From contig NZ_CP095412.1 of the NCBI RefSeq assembly GCF_023016265.1, positions 3,534,001-3,598,000 of the forward strand: 64,000 nt of DNA, written 5' to 3'. A program made the position numbers and the translations under genes. The DNA is from Blastococcus sp. PRF04-17. GTDB lineage: Bacteria; Actinomycetota; Actinomycetes; Mycobacteriales; Geodermatophilaceae. A model generated the notes under the pieces. It was given only the letters and a program-made list of their open reading frames with translations, ran no database searches and was not told the origin of the DNA. This document shows, piece after piece, positions 29,329-38,077 of the stretch; position 1 is the first letter of the stretch, and each line of letters opens with the position of its first letter.

Positions 29329-31485
29329 TCAGCCGTCCTCGGCCTCGTCGCCCCCGCCTGTGCCGTCGTCCCCACCTCCGCCGTCGTCCCCACCTCCGTC
29401 GTCGGGTGGCTCGTCCTCGGATCCGTCCGGGTCGCCGGGATCCGGCCGCGGCGGCGGGGGCGGGTTGGGATCGCGCAGGGGCATCCCGGCCGGCGGGAAG
29501 GGCACCGGCCCCTCCGCGGTGAGGATCGGCGCCATGGCGTCGCGCCAGATCGGCGCCGCCAGCCGGCCGCCGTAGCCGCCGACGTCCTGGTTGTGCTTCG
29601 GGTTGAGCAGCATGACGCTCGCGGCGTACCTGGGCGTGTAGCCGACGAAGGCGACGGAGAAGCGCTCCTGGCTGGTGCCCGTCTTGCCGGCGATCTCGTG
29701 ACCGGGCACGTGGGCGCGGGTCCCCGTGCCGATCGCCAACTGGGTGTCGCCGACCAGGATCTGGTTGAGGGTGGTCGCCACGGCCGGTGGCACCGCGTCA
29801 GGAGTGCAGGACGGACCGGTGGGCACCGGCTTCCCGTCGGTACCGACCAGCGGCTGGCCGGTGCGGTCGAGGATCGCCAGCACCGGGGTGGGGTCGCACT
29901 GCGTGCCGTTCGCGCCGAGCGTCGAGTACGCGCTGGCCAGGGCGAGCGGGCTGGTGGCCTCCGCCCCGAGGGTGAACGATCCCCGACGATCGGCGATCAC
30001 CTGATCGGCCACCGGGTCGAGGGAGAACAGGCCCATCCGCTGGGCCATGCGCACCGGACCCTCGACGCTGCCGAGGCGGTCCTCCAGCGCCACGAAATAG
30101 GTGTTGGACGACCGCACCAGCGCCTCGACCATGTCCAGCCGGGCCGGGTACCGGCCGGCGTTGTGGACGACGTACGGCTCGCCCACCGTGCCGCCGTTGC
30201 GCTTGTACACCCGGGAGACGTAGGGGTCGCTCGTGGTGATCGTGTGCCACGCCGGAATACCGCGTTCCAGGGCCGCCGCGGCCACGAACACCTTGTACGT
30301 GGACCCCGCTCCCTGGCTGGCGACCAGCGGCAGGTTGACCGACTCCTGGGCCGGGTCGGTCGCGTCGTAGCCGAACTTCCGGTTGACGCTCATGGCCAGC
30401 ACCCGACCGGTGCCGGGCTCGACCGCCGTGAAGATGGCGGCGACGGGGTCGGTGAGCCCCCGCGCGGCGGTGACGGCCCGGTCGGCGGAGTCCTGGATGT
30501 CGCGCCGCAACGTCGTGACGATCGTGAGCCCGCCGGTCTCGAGCTGCTCCTGCGAGATGCCGAGGGTCTGCGTCAGGTGGCGCTGGAGGAAGTCGCAGAA
30601 GAAGCCGGCCGGCGAGTCCACGCACCCGTTCGGCGGGGGCGGGGTCGGCGCGATCGCCACCGGCTGCGGCAGGAGCTCGGCCAGCTGCTGCGCGCTGATG
30701 TGGCCGAGCGCGTGCATCCGCTGCAGGACCTGGTTGCGGCGAGCGTGGGCGCGCTCGGGATTGGTGATGGGGTCGTCGTTCGCCGGTGTCTGTACCAGAC
30801 CGGCCAGCATCGCCGCCTGGGGCAGGGTCAGGTCGATCGCGCGCACGCCGAAGTACCGGTGGGCGGCCGCCTCGATGCCGTAGGCACCCCGACCGAAGTA
30901 CACGAGGTTCAGGTACCGGGTGAGGATCTCCTGCTTGGAGTACTGCTCCTCCATCGCCAGGGCCAGCCGGGCCTCGCGCAGCTTGCGGCCGATGCTCTGC
31001 TCCGTCGCCGCGAGGCGCTCCTCGGGCGTGGCCGCCTCCTGGACCAGGGTCTGCTTGACCAGCTGCTGGGTGATCGTCGACCCGCCCTCGACCACGCTGC
31101 CGGCCACCACGTTGCGGGCCAGCGCGCGCAGGGTGCCCTCGACGTCCAGCCCTCGGTGCTCGTAGAACCGGGAGTCCTCGATGTCGACGAGCGCCTGGAA
31201 GACCACGGGGGCGATGCGGTCGGCCGTGACCGGGAACCGGTTGTGGCGGTAGAAGAAGGTCAGCATCCGTCCGTCGGAGGCGCGGACGATGCTGTTACCG
31301 GGGAGCGGCTGGTCACCCAGCGCGCCGGGGAGCGGCGTGAGCAGGTTCGCCGACGAGCTGGCCACCAGACCCGGTCCCGCGACCCACGGCAGGAGCAGGC
31401 CCGCTACGAGCGCCCCCGCGAGAGGCACGGCGACGAACAGCAGCATGCCGAGCGCGCGCAGCCGCCGGCGGACGCCACCGGACAT
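29329..31485 (-). CDS. Class A penicillin-binding protein (bifunctional transglycosylase/transpeptidase)
   Basis: This 718-aa PBP polymerises and cross-links peptidoglycan at the membrane. After one N-terminal helix (LLFVAVPLAGALVAGLLLPW) comes a GT51 domain with the catalytic Glu in DIEDSRFYEHRGLD, GGSTITQQLVKQ and the KLREA and GRGAYGIEAAA segments. The transpeptidase domain has S-x-x-K as STYK (near residue 395), SSN in RSSNTY and KTGTS (near residue 600). The C-terminus is a Pro/Asp/Gly-rich tail. ATG 31485 follows GGGAGGTGG. It corresponds to the PonA/Pbp1 type. Confidence 0.93.
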   Translation of the reverse strand: MSGGVRRRLRALGMLLFVAVPLAGALVAGLLLPWVAGPGLVASSSANLLTPLPGALGDQPLPGNSIVRASDGRMLTFFYRHNRFPVTADRIAPVVFQALVDIEDSRFYEHRGLDVEGTLRALARNVVAGSVVEGGSTITQQLVKQTLVQEAATPEERLAATEQSIGRKLREARLALAMEEQYSKQEILTRYLNLVYFGRGAYGIEAAAHRYFGVRAIDLTLPQAAMLAGLVQTPANDDPITNPERAHARRNQVLQRMHALGHISAQQLAELLPQPVAIAPTPPPPNGCVDSPAGFFCDFLQRHLTQTLGISQEQLETGGLTIVTTLRRDIQDSADRAVTAARGLTDPVAAIFTAVEPGTGRVLAMSVNRKFGYDATDPAQESVNLPLVASQGAGSTYKVFVAAAALERGIPAWHTITTSDPYVSRVYKRNGGTVGEPYVVHNAGRYPARLDMVEALVRSSNTYFVALEDRLGSVEGPVRMAQRMGLFSLDPVADQVIADRRGSFTLGAEATSPLALASAYSTLGANGTQCDPTPVLAILDRTGQPLVGTDGKPVPTGPSCTPDAVPPAVATTLNQILVGDTQLAIGTGTRAHVPGHEIAGKTGTSQERFSVAFVGYTPRYAASVMLLNPKHNQDVGGYGGRLAAPIWRDAMAPILTAEGPVPFPPAGMPLRDPNPPPPPRPDPGDPDGSEDEPPDDGGGDDGGGGDDGTGGGDEAEDG

Positions 31486-31734
31486 GGACCACCTCCCGTC
31501 CCGGCATCGTGACGCACCGCGGGACCCCGCAACAGCGGCCGGAACGCGATGACACCCCGTTCGTGACCGAGGGGCGGCGCGACGGGGTCAGCGGTGCGGG
31601 GCGGTCACTGTCCGGACGCGGCGGCAGGAGGACCACTCCCTGCCGGATCGTCCCGGCGGCGCGTCGAGCGCAGCCGCCGGGACACCGGGGTCCGTGGGGT
31701 CAGCGGACGACCGGGAGCTCGCTGGTCGTCGTGG

Positions 31735-31929
31735 TCACCGGCGACCAGGCGTCCGGGTGCGGGCGACCGGCGTCGACGACCCATGCGGGGGTGCGCCGGC
31801 TGCCTGCGCCGGAGCGTCCTGCTCCGGAGTGGATGGCGGCTGGGGCCGGGCACTGAGGCTGACGATGAGGGCCAGCAGCACGAGCAGCCCGACGAGGACA
31901 CCGCCGATGACCAGGAGCGTCGAGAGCAT
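31735..31929 (-). CDS. Small single-helix membrane protein
   Basis: The 64-aa protein has one N-terminal helix (STLLVIGGVLVGLLVLLALIVSL) and a Pro/Ala-rich hydrophilic tail ending TRTPGRR. A TACGTT box lies 6 nt before ATG 31929, the same leaderless arrangement seen at other genes here, and this supports the call. Function unknown. Confidence 0.55.
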   Translation of the reverse strand: MLSTLLVIGGVLVGLLVLLALIVSLSARPQPPSTPEQDAPAQAAGAPPHGSSTPVARTRTPGRR

Positions 31930-31935
31930 GCACCG

Positions 31936-31941
31936 AACGTA
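31936..31941 (-). promoter_or_regulatory. -10 box of a leaderless promoter for the 64-aa membrane protein
   Basis: On the minus strand TACGTT lies 6 nt before ATG 31929. The remaining gap to 32164 holds no gene; an imperfect GCTGCT/AGCAGC inverted repeat is seen near 32017-32047. Confidence 0.45.
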
Positions 31942-32164
31942 AGCGCGGGACCGTTCCGTGTCACCGAATGGGGGCGGGCACATTCCACTGAAAGTCGCCG
32001 TCCGGTTGCACAGAGTTCGCTGCTTGACGCCTCGGGTCAACGAGCAGCTCGCGCCGGGTGCCGAGCCGCTGGTCAGCGGTCTGTGACGCGGGTCTCGGCG
32101 GTGTGGTTCGGTCGGTGGGGGTGGGTAGGAGTGGCGCCGTCGGACGACCCTGCGAGGAGGCCCC

Positions 32165-32844
32165 ATGCTCGACCTGCCGACGGCGGCCGGCCGCCTCGTG
32201 GCCGTACCGCTCGGCGCGATCGCCCACAGTCGGGGCGGCAAGCCCATGCACCCGCGCGGCGCCGTCTTCGACGCCGTGCTCGAGCGCCACGGCGGCCCGG
32301 TCCCCGCCGTGCCCTGGGTCGCGACTCCGGGAACCGACAACGCCGTCGCCCGGCTCTCGCGCGGCGCCGGACTGCCGGCGCCCCTGCCGGACCTGCTGGG
32401 CCTGGCGATCCGGGTGCCCACCGCCGGAACGCCGATCGACCTCCTGCTCACCAGCACCGGACGCGGCAGGCTGAGCCGCCTGCTGCCCGCCCCGCGACGG
32501 GACGCCGCCACCTTCTACTCGTCGATCATGGGGTACCGGTCGGCCGCGGGTTCACTGCGCTTCGCGGCCGAGGGGGAGGAGGACGAGGCGCCGTCCGACC
32601 CCGAGCCGCAGGCCGGTGCGGTCGCCCGTTCGGGCCTCCGGTTCACGCTCTCGGTCGCCCGCGGCCTCGGCCCGTGGGAGCCGTTCGCCCGCCTGGCGCT
32701 GACCGATCCGGCGCCGTCGCTGGACCCGGACGTCCGGTTCGACGCCGTGCGCCACCCCCGCCGGGGCTGGTGGCCGACGGGCCGATGGCCCGGTTCCGGG
32801 CCCCCGCGTACGCGCGGGCCCGCACGGCGCGCAGCGGCGGCTAG
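32165..32844 (+). CDS. Phosphodiesterase-like protein of unknown function, apparent -1 frameshift
   Basis: ATG 32165 follows GAGGAGG. The protein has RGAVFDAVLERHGG, VARLSRGAGLPAPLPDLLGLAIRVP and DLLLTSTG..., a pattern found in actinobacterial proteins labelled phosphodiesterase and distantly related to catalase-like folds. Near 32755-32758 the main frame drifts into Arg/Ala-rich nonsense, whereas another frame continues PPGLVADGPMARFRAPAYARARTARSGG and stops at 32844. One extra C in the C-run of CCACCCCCG restores about 226 aa. The enzymatic role is unproven. Confidence 0.7.
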
Positions 32845-33110
32845 TGCCGCGGCTGCCAACCTTCGCCCTCGTTGGCGACACCCCGGACGGCGGCCAGCCC
32901 GTCGCCGAGTGCGTCCCACGGGTCCAGTGCCGCCGCGTCGGCGCGGATCCGCCGGTCCTCCTCGTCGCCGAGTGCGTTCCGCACCGCGTCGGACATCCCC
33001 GAACGCAGCGACTGCAGCAGCGGCCAGACCACGATGCCGAGCGAGCCGCGGACCGCGTCGGCGGCGCCGCACAGCCGGGCGGCGGTCGCCGCGTCGCCGC
33101 GGAGCGGGCT
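32841..33110 (-). pseudogene. Remnant resembling the C-terminal domain of a large LuxR-type ATPase regulator
   Basis: The minus-strand frame ends with RGDAATAARLCGAADAVRGS..., then ALGDEEDRRIRADAAAL and WDALGDGLAAVRG. This looks like the final helical repeats of actinobacterial ATP-dependent LuxR or AfsR-like regulators (typically GD-ARAARLLGAAEALR...). Nothing upstream in any frame resembles the rest of such a protein and no credible start codon exists, so it is probably a decayed fragment. The stop overlaps the end of the preceding gene by 4 bp. Low certainty. Confidence 0.4.
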
Positions 33111-33326
33111 CGGTGAAGCGCGTGGCGTCGGCCGTCGGGGAAGGGGCGCTGGCGGTGACGCTGGTGCACGCTCACCTCGCGACCGCGGCCCAGACGCGAG
33201 CGTGACCGACGCATCACCCGTTGGAGTCGCTCTCGGGTTCGCCCGGCGGGGCGTCGGGTAGGGCCAGAACGATCGGCTCGAATCCACGGCCGTTCGGGAG
33301 ACAGCAGCCAGGAGTCGATCCACCGC
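33111..33326. other. Non-coding gap before the glycosyltransferase
   Basis: I see no convincing gene, RNA or promoter in this stretch. Several short frames are open on both strands because of the high GC content, but none has recognisable content. Confidence 0.4.
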
Positions 33327-34370
33327 GTGACGTCCGTCGACCGCTCGGCCCCGGGGGCCCTCCCCGAGGGCCGGACCCGGGTGGCGACCGTGCCCTGCGC
33401 CGACCCCTACCTCGACGCCGTGCTGCCCGCCGACGTCGAGCGCGTGGGTCCGTCGGGTGACCCCAGCCCGTGGCTCGACGTCGACTACCTCACCGAGCAC
33501 GCGGCCGAGATCGGCGTCCTGCACCTGCACACCGGCCACGGGCACGTCGCCGCGGTGGCCGGGCAGTGCTGGACGGAGACCGTCCGCCGGCTCGGCCTGC
33601 CGCTGGTCGTCACCGTCCACCAGCTGCGGGCGCACGACCATCCGCCGAGGACACGCTGGGACGCCGTCATGGACGCGCACCTCGAGGCGGTGCTCGCCAC
33701 CGCCGAGGTGGTGCTGACGCTCACCCGCGGGGCCGCCGACGAGATCGCCGCGCGGTTCGGGCGGACGGCGATCGTCGTCTCGCACCCGTCGGTCACCGCA
33801 CCCCTTCCGGAACTGGGCGCCGAACGCGGCCTCGTCGGTCTGCGGCTCGGTCCGGCGTCCTCCGCGGTGCCCGACCCGGCGGCGCTGGTGCGGGCCGCCC
33901 TGTCCGGCGCGGTGTCCGGTGGGGGGCGGTTGCGGGTCCTCGTGGACGCGGTCGACGTCCTCGACCTGGACCCCGCGGTCCGCCGCATGGTTGCCGACGG
34001 CGACCTGGAGCTGGCCGTCCACCTGCCCTCGGGCTGGACCGCCGAGCTCCAGCAGCTGCACGTCGCCGTGCTGCCCGAGCGCTGCGGCACCCACTCCCGC
34101 GACCTCGAGATCTGCCGCGACGTCGGTACGCGGGTCGTCGCACCGGGCTGCGGCTGGCTGGCCGACCAGTGGTCGGAGGTCGTCTCCTACGCCAGTGCCG
34201 AGCACGACGAGCTCGACCCCGTGTCACTGGCCGCGGCGGTGTCCGCGGCGTTGACCCGGCCGATGCCGCGGCCGGCGGACAGGAGCTGGCGGGCCGACCA
34301 GCAGGCCGCCGTCCGCAGGGTGCACGCCGACGTGTACGCACAGGTGGCGGCGGACCGCAGCTGGGCCTGA
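33327..34370 (+). CDS. Glycosyltransferase (GT4-like, probable)
   Basis: This 347-aa protein has a two-domain GT-B look. The N-domain contains LHLHTGHGHVAAVAGQCW and LPLVVTVHQLRAHDHPP, like the acceptor-side region of GT4 enzymes, and AEVVLTLTRGAADEIAARFGR marks the domain crossover. The C-domain has LHVAVLPERCGTHSRDLEICRDVGTRVVAPGCGW, the position of the usual E-x7-E sugar-nucleotide motif (here E near residue 251 and E near 260). The sugar and acceptor are unknown. It is followed by a strong terminator and three tRNAs. Confidence 0.75.
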   Translation: MTSVDRSAPGALPEGRTRVATVPCADPYLDAVLPADVERVGPSGDPSPWLDVDYLTEHAAEIGVLHLHTGHGHVAAVAGQCWTETVRRLGLPLVVTVHQLRAHDHPPRTRWDAVMDAHLEAVLATAEVVLTLTRGAADEIAARFGRTAIVVSHPSVTAPLPELGAERGLVGLRLGPASSAVPDPAALVRAALSGAVSGGGRLRVLVDAVDVLDLDPAVRRMVADGDLELAVHLPSGWTAELQQLHVAVLPERCGTHSRDLEICRDVGTRVVAPGCGWLADQWSEVVSYASAEHDELDPVSLAAAVSAALTRPMPRPADRSWRADQQAAVRRVHADVYAQVAADRSWA

Positions 34371-34374
34371 GAGA

Positions 34375-34420
34375 AGGCCCCGTTCCCTCACCCGTCGGGG
34401 CGAGCCTCGGAACGGGGCCT
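34375..34420. terminator. Terminator hairpin after the glycosyltransferase
   Basis: AGGCCCCGTTCC (34375-34386) and GGAACGGGGCCT (34409-34420) form a perfect 12-bp stem. It separates the plus-strand glycosyltransferase from the minus-strand tRNA-Phe and could serve both. Confidence 0.75.
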
Positions 34421-34421
34421 G

Positions 34422-34495
34422 TGGGCAGGGGCGGGGTCGAACCGCCGACCTCTCGCTTTTCAGGCGAGCGCTCGTACCGACTGAGCTACCTGCCC
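34422..34495 (-). tRNA. tRNA-Phe (GAA)
   Basis: The acceptor stem GGGCAGG/CCTGCCC pairs fully, the D-stem starts GCTC, the anticodon loop is CTGAAAA (anticodon GAA) on a CTCGC/GCGAG stem, and the T-arm is GGCGG-TTCGACC-CCGCC. The discriminator is A. CCA is not encoded. Confidence 0.95.
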
Positions 34496-34520
34496 CTCAC
34501 CGGTGCTGAACACCGGAGAG

Positions 34521-34594
34521 CGACCCTGACGGGACTCGAACCCGCGACCTCCGCCGTGACAGGGCGGCGCGCTAACCAACTGCGCTACAGGGCC
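34521..34594 (-). tRNA. tRNA-Asp (GTC)
   Basis: The acceptor is GGCCCTG/CAGGGTC, the anticodon loop CTGTCAC (anticodon GTC), the T-loop TTCGAGT and the discriminator G, as expected for tRNA-Asp. It is the middle of three minus-strand tRNA genes, 25 bp upstream of tRNA-Phe. Confidence 0.95.
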
Positions 34595-34637
34595 ATTCGT
34601 TGTGGTGCCGGATCTGTGGTGGTGCTGGATGGTGCTG

Positions 34638-34710
34638 TGCCCCCAACGGGGTTCGAACCCGTGCTACCGCCTTGAAAGGGCGGCGTCCTGGACCACTAGA
34701 CGATGGGGGC
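34638..34710 (-). tRNA. tRNA-Glu (TTC)
   Basis: The acceptor is GCCCCCA/TGGGGGC, the anticodon loop CTTTCAA (anticodon TTC), the T-loop TTCGAAC and the discriminator A. It is the first gene of the Glu-Asp-Phe tRNA cluster, a common actinobacterial arrangement. Confidence 0.95.
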
Positions 34711-34796
34711 TCGTAGTTCGCCGGGGGCGGGAGAAACAATACATGGCCCCGTGGCGCACACCGGCGTGGGGGCCGGAGGCTGCCAAGCTGCATCCC

Positions 34797-35429
34797 GTGA
34801 GCACCCGACCGCGCACCGCTGCACTTCTCCTGTCGAGCCTGCTCGCCGCCGCGGCCCTGCTGTCCGGGTGCGGAGGGGGCGAGGAGCCCGCCGGGTCCTC
34901 GACGGACACGTCCGCGCCGGAGAGCACCGGCTCCCCGGCCTCGTCCACGTCCGCGTCCGCGACCGACGACGGCTCGACCGCTGCGCCGCCGTTCCCGGCC
35001 GACACCGCCCCCGACACCGGCGACGCGTCCTCTGACGCCGCCGTGACGGTCAGCGACATCCGCGTCGGCCGGCACGACGGCTTCGACCGGGTGGTCTTCG
35101 AGGTCGACGGGACGGGCACGCCCGGCTGGGACGTGCGCTACGTGGACCAGGCGTTCTCGCAGGGCAGCGGCGACGCGGTCGACGTCGCCGGGGATGCCGT
35201 CCTGCAGGTCACCCTGACCGGCGCGGCATACCCGTTCGAGACCGGCGTCGAGGAATTCACGGGCGGACCGGTGCGCGGCGGCACCGACGTCGTCACCGAG
35301 GTCGCGTGGGACGCCACCTTCGAGGGCACGTCGGTCGCCTTCGTGGGCACCGCGGCCACGGTGCCGTTCCGGGTCTACCAGCTCACCGGCCCGACCCGCG
35401 TCGTGGTGGAGGTCGCCCACCGCGGCTGA
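34797..35429 (+). CDS. AMIN-like domain lipoprotein
   Basis: The 210-aa exported lipoprotein starts at GTG 34797; AALLLSSLLAAAALLSGC provides the lipobox (LSG|C). After a Ser/Thr/Pro-rich linker comes a compact beta-rich domain with VSDIRVGRHDGFDRVVFEVDGTG, GDAVLQVTLTGAAYP and FRVYQLTGPTRVVVEVAHRG, the pattern of the AMIN-like family linked to cell-wall binding. A weak CAAGCT -10-like box lies 7 nt upstream of the start. Confidence 0.82.
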   Translation: MSTRPRTAALLLSSLLAAAALLSGCGGGEEPAGSSTDTSAPESTGSPASSTSASATDDGSTAAPPFPADTAPDTGDASSDAAVTVSDIRVGRHDGFDRVVFEVDGTGTPGWDVRYVDQAFSQGSGDAVDVAGDAVLQVTLTGAAYPFETGVEEFTGGPVRGGTDVVTEVAWDATFEGTSVAFVGTAATVPFRVYQLTGPTRVVVEVAHRG

Positions 35430-35431
35430 CC

Positions 35432-35770
35432 TCAGTTCAGCGAGGCGGTCAGCTCCACCGAGTCGTCGGTGACGCTGGAGCACTGGAGCTCGAGCGGGCC
35501 GGCGGTCACGCTCTCGCCCTCGGCGCAGGAGACGCTGGTGCCCCCCACGCCGAGCGAGGCCCGGCCGTCCTGGACGCCGCCGAAGGTCAGCGTGGTGCCG
35601 AGGATCTCGGCCTCGGCACCGTCACCGGACAGCGTCACCGAGCACGAGCTCGTCGTGCACGAGACGTTGTTCGACGTGAAGGTGCACGCGGTCAGGGGAA
35701 CGAGCAGCAGGCCACTCGCGACCAGCCCGGCGGCGATCCGGGCAGGACGGGTCGTCGTCGTCGAGGACAT
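35432..35770 (-). CDS. Small secreted or lipoprotein with DUF3060-like beta pattern
   Basis: The 112-aa protein has a signal and lipobox (GLVASGLLLVPLTAC) and a mature part of short beta-like repeats with paired Cys (NNVSCTTSSCSVTLSGDG; TSVSCAEGESV; LELQCSS). It looks like the many actinobacterial secreted beta-rich proteins of unknown function. ATG 35770 is supported by a TACGCT box 6 nt upstream. It is convergent with the AMIN-like gene, with only 2 bp between stops. Confidence 0.72.
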   Translation of the reverse strand: MSSTTTTRPARIAAGLVASGLLLVPLTACTFTSNNVSCTTSSCSVTLSGDGAEAEILGTTLTFGGVQDGRASLGVGGTSVSCAEGESVTAGPLELQCSSVTDDSVELTASLN

Positions 35771-35776
35771 GCAGCG

Positions 35777-35782
35777 AGCGTA
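35777..35782 (-). promoter_or_regulatory. -10 box of a leaderless promoter for the small secreted protein
   Basis: On the minus strand TACGCT lies 6 nt before ATG 35770, just outside the end of the upstream metallophosphoesterase gene. Confidence 0.5.
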
Positions 35783-35793
35783 GGACCCGCCCC

Positions 35794-37329
35794 TCATCCC
35801 GGCGGGGACGCCGGGTCGCCCGTGCCGTCGCCGACCGGGCCGGCCCCGTCGTCCTCGCCGGCCTCGTCGGTCGGGTCTTCCTCGTCGGTGTCGTCCTCCT
35901 CGTCGGCTCCCACGACGACGCGCTGGATCGTCACCTCCGTCTCACCCAGGCCGCCGAGGGTGATCTCGTCGTAGGCCTGCAGTTGGCCGGTCTCCGGGTC
36001 CAGGTACAGGACCGTGCAGGTCAGCGGCTCGGGGTACTCGCCTTCGAGCGCGCGCAGGCCGGCGCCGCCCGTCGAGCCCTGCACCATGAGCAGCGAGCCC
36101 TCCTCCAGCCGCGACACCTTCCTGTCGTGGGTGTGCCCGGCCAGGATCACGTCGGCCAGGCCGTCGAGCGGGGGAGCCTGCTTGGGGTCGTGGACCATGG
36201 CGATCGCCGGCCGCTGGGGCAGCTCCTCGATGACCTCGGCCAGGGCCCGGCCGCTGTTCACCAGCACGTCGTCCCCGGCGTCGTCGTCCCCGGTGCTCTT
36301 GTCCGGGGTGAACCGGGGGTCGGGCACCCCCGCCACCACGAGGCCGGCCACGGTGGTCGCGTCCCCGGCGAGCACCACCGCGTTCGGCTGGGCCGCGATC
36401 AGGTTGGAGGTGGCGGCGGAGTCGTGGTTGCCGCGGATGAAGACGTACGGGACGTCCAAGGTCCCCACGCGGGTGATCAGCCGGTTCTCGGGCTCGCTGC
36501 CCCAGTCGGTGATGTCGCCGGTGTCGAGCACCCCGTCGACCTGGAACTGGACGGCCACCTGCCGCATCAGGTCGAACCCAGCGGGGTTGAGGTGGATGTC
36601 GGACACGTGCAGGAGCGCGACCGAGTCGCCGGTCCCGGCCGGCGACGGCAGCGCGGAGATCGTGGCGTAGAGGTTGCCGACGTTGGCCACGAGGTCCTCG
36701 AGGGAGGCGCGGTACGCGTCGAACCGGGCCACGATGTCCTCGGCGCTGCCGATGAGGCTGTTCGCGTTGACCAGCAGGCCGGTGTACTTCGGCTGGGAGA
36801 GGGCCTCCGGCCGCCACGTGGCCGCCGCCAGGCCGGCGGTGCCGACCAGCAGCCCAGCGGTCACCCCGACCGCGATCAGCGGCTCGCGCGGCCGGCGCAG
36901 CACGAGCAACGACGTGACGGCCGCGCCGGCGAGCGCGGCGAGGCCGGTGGTCCAGGTCAGCCGCACGACGGCGCTGCGCAGGTCCTCGGTCACCTGGTCG
37001 ACGACGCCGGCGAGCCGCACCGGGTCGGTGGCCAGTGCCCGTGCGCGGACCTGGTCGACGCGTTGCAGTTCGACGTCGAGGCGCAGGGGGCCCTGGTAGG
37101 CGTCGACGCGGAGATCGCCGAGCGGCGGGACGGCGACGACGGCGCCCCCGGCCCCGGGGCGGAACGCCAGCGACGCGTCGAAGGGGCCGATCGGAGCGGA
37201 GATGCGGCCGAACAGCAGGACGGCGACGAGTGCACCGATGACGGCGACGGCCACCCGCAGCGCCCACCGGCCGACCCCACGCCCGCGGCGCCGCCACGGT
37301 GAGCCGGTGGTCGACGTCGGTTCCGTCAC
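35794..37329 (-). CDS. Membrane-anchored metallophosphoesterase
   Basis: The 511-aa protein has one N-terminal helix (ALRVAVAVIGALVAVLLFG), a domain outside the membrane, two more helices near residues 120-175, then a calcineurin-like phosphoesterase domain. Metal ligands are VSDIHLN (DxH), DTGDITDWG, RGNHDS (GNH[DE]) and AGHTHDRK (GHxH). The C-terminus is a very acidic Asp/Glu/Gly tail. The phosphoesterase domain probably faces outwards. The substrate is unknown. The start is GTG 37329, with a TAGCGT -10 box 7 nt upstream. Confidence 0.86.
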   Translation of the reverse strand: MTEPTSTTGSPWRRRGRGVGRWALRVAVAVIGALVAVLLFGRISAPIGPFDASLAFRPGAGGAVVAVPPLGDLRVDAYQGPLRLDVELQRVDQVRARALATDPVRLAGVVDQVTEDLRSAVVRLTWTTGLAALAGAAVTSLLVLRRPREPLIAVGVTAGLLVGTAGLAAATWRPEALSQPKYTGLLVNANSLIGSAEDIVARFDAYRASLEDLVANVGNLYATISALPSPAGTGDSVALLHVSDIHLNPAGFDLMRQVAVQFQVDGVLDTGDITDWGSEPENRLITRVGTLDVPYVFIRGNHDSAATSNLIAAQPNAVVLAGDATTVAGLVVAGVPDPRFTPDKSTGDDDAGDDVLVNSGRALAEVIEELPQRPAIAMVHDPKQAPPLDGLADVILAGHTHDRKVSRLEEGSLLMVQGSTGGAGLRALEGEYPEPLTCTVLYLDPETGQLQAYDEITLGGLGETEVTIQRVVVGADEEDDTDEEDPTDEAGEDDGAGPVGDGTGDPASPPG

Positions 37330-37336
37330 CTCCGTG

Positions 37337-37342
37337 ACGCTA
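37337..37342 (-). promoter_or_regulatory. -10 box of a leaderless promoter for the metallophosphoesterase
   Basis: On the minus strand TAGCGT lies 7 nt before GTG 37329. The gap to the GtrA gene end is only 52 bp. Confidence 0.5.
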
Positions 37343-37381
37343 CTGACCGAGGTGTCGACGCGCGGGCCGGAGGGGGACGTG

Positions 37382-37906
37382 TCAGACCTTCTCGGTCGTC
37401 CGGGGCCGGAAGATCCAGCGCAGTGCGATGAACCGCATCAGCCCGATCACGCCGGTCACCGTGACGACGAGCGCGATCTGCAGGAACGGGTGCGCCTCGG
37501 CGGCGGTGGCCTCGAGCCAGGTCAGAGCTGCGCTGGTGGCGACCAGGCCGATGAAGGAGACGCCCCCGGCCTCGACCTGCGCGGTCAACCAGCCCACCCG
37601 CTCGTCGGCGTGGAAGGTGAGGCGGCGATGCAGCTCGTTGGCCAGCATCGACGACGCCACGGTCGCGACGAGATGGGCGGCGAGATACTCCAGGTCCTGC
37701 AGCGCCAGGAAGAGCAGGGCGTACAGCGCGGTGGAGGTGCCGCCGACGAGCACGAACCGGACGAACTGGGCGAGGGCGTCGTCCCGGCGCAGCCAGTCGA
37801 GGAGGACCAGTTCCACCTCCTGCACGCGCGACAACTGCTGCTGGGGGGCGTCACCGAGCAGCTCGGTGGCCCCGGCATGGCGGCGCAGCAGGGACGGGCA
37901 GGTCAC
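37382..37906 (-). CDS. GtrA family membrane protein
   Basis: The 174-aa protein has four helices in the GtrA pattern: FVRFVLVGGTSTALYALLFLAL, then AAHLVATVASSMLANELHRRLTFH (the conserved N-x-x-x-R-x-x-F region), then VSFIGLVATSAALTWLEA and VVTVTGVIGLMRFIALRWIF. GtrA-type proteins are thought to help move lipid-linked sugars across the membrane. The start is GTG 37906 behind GAGAGGA. No dedicated glycosyltransferase is directly adjacent. Confidence 0.84.
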   Translation of the reverse strand: MTCPSLLRRHAGATELLGDAPQQQLSRVQEVELVLLDWLRRDDALAQFVRFVLVGGTSTALYALLFLALQDLEYLAAHLVATVASSMLANELHRRLTFHADERVGWLTAQVEAGGVSFIGLVATSAALTWLEATAAEAHPFLQIALVVTVTGVIGLMRFIALRWIFRPRTTEKV

Positions 37907-38077
37907 GGATGTCCTCTCGGAAGGGAAGCGGGGTCAAGGCTCCTCTGGGGTTCTGGCTTTGTCACGCGAGAACATGCCGGCTCCCCCTGACGATTCCCTG
38001 TGCCGTCGCTTCCCCTCCCCTGGGAACCACCTCGACCGTCGGGCTTCCGTGGCAGGTCCCGCGGGTAGGGGGCGGCC

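Noticed and set aside
34422-34710. tRNA cluster as an integration (attachment) site
   Set aside because: No integrase, phage gene or repeated tRNA 3' end is present nearby.
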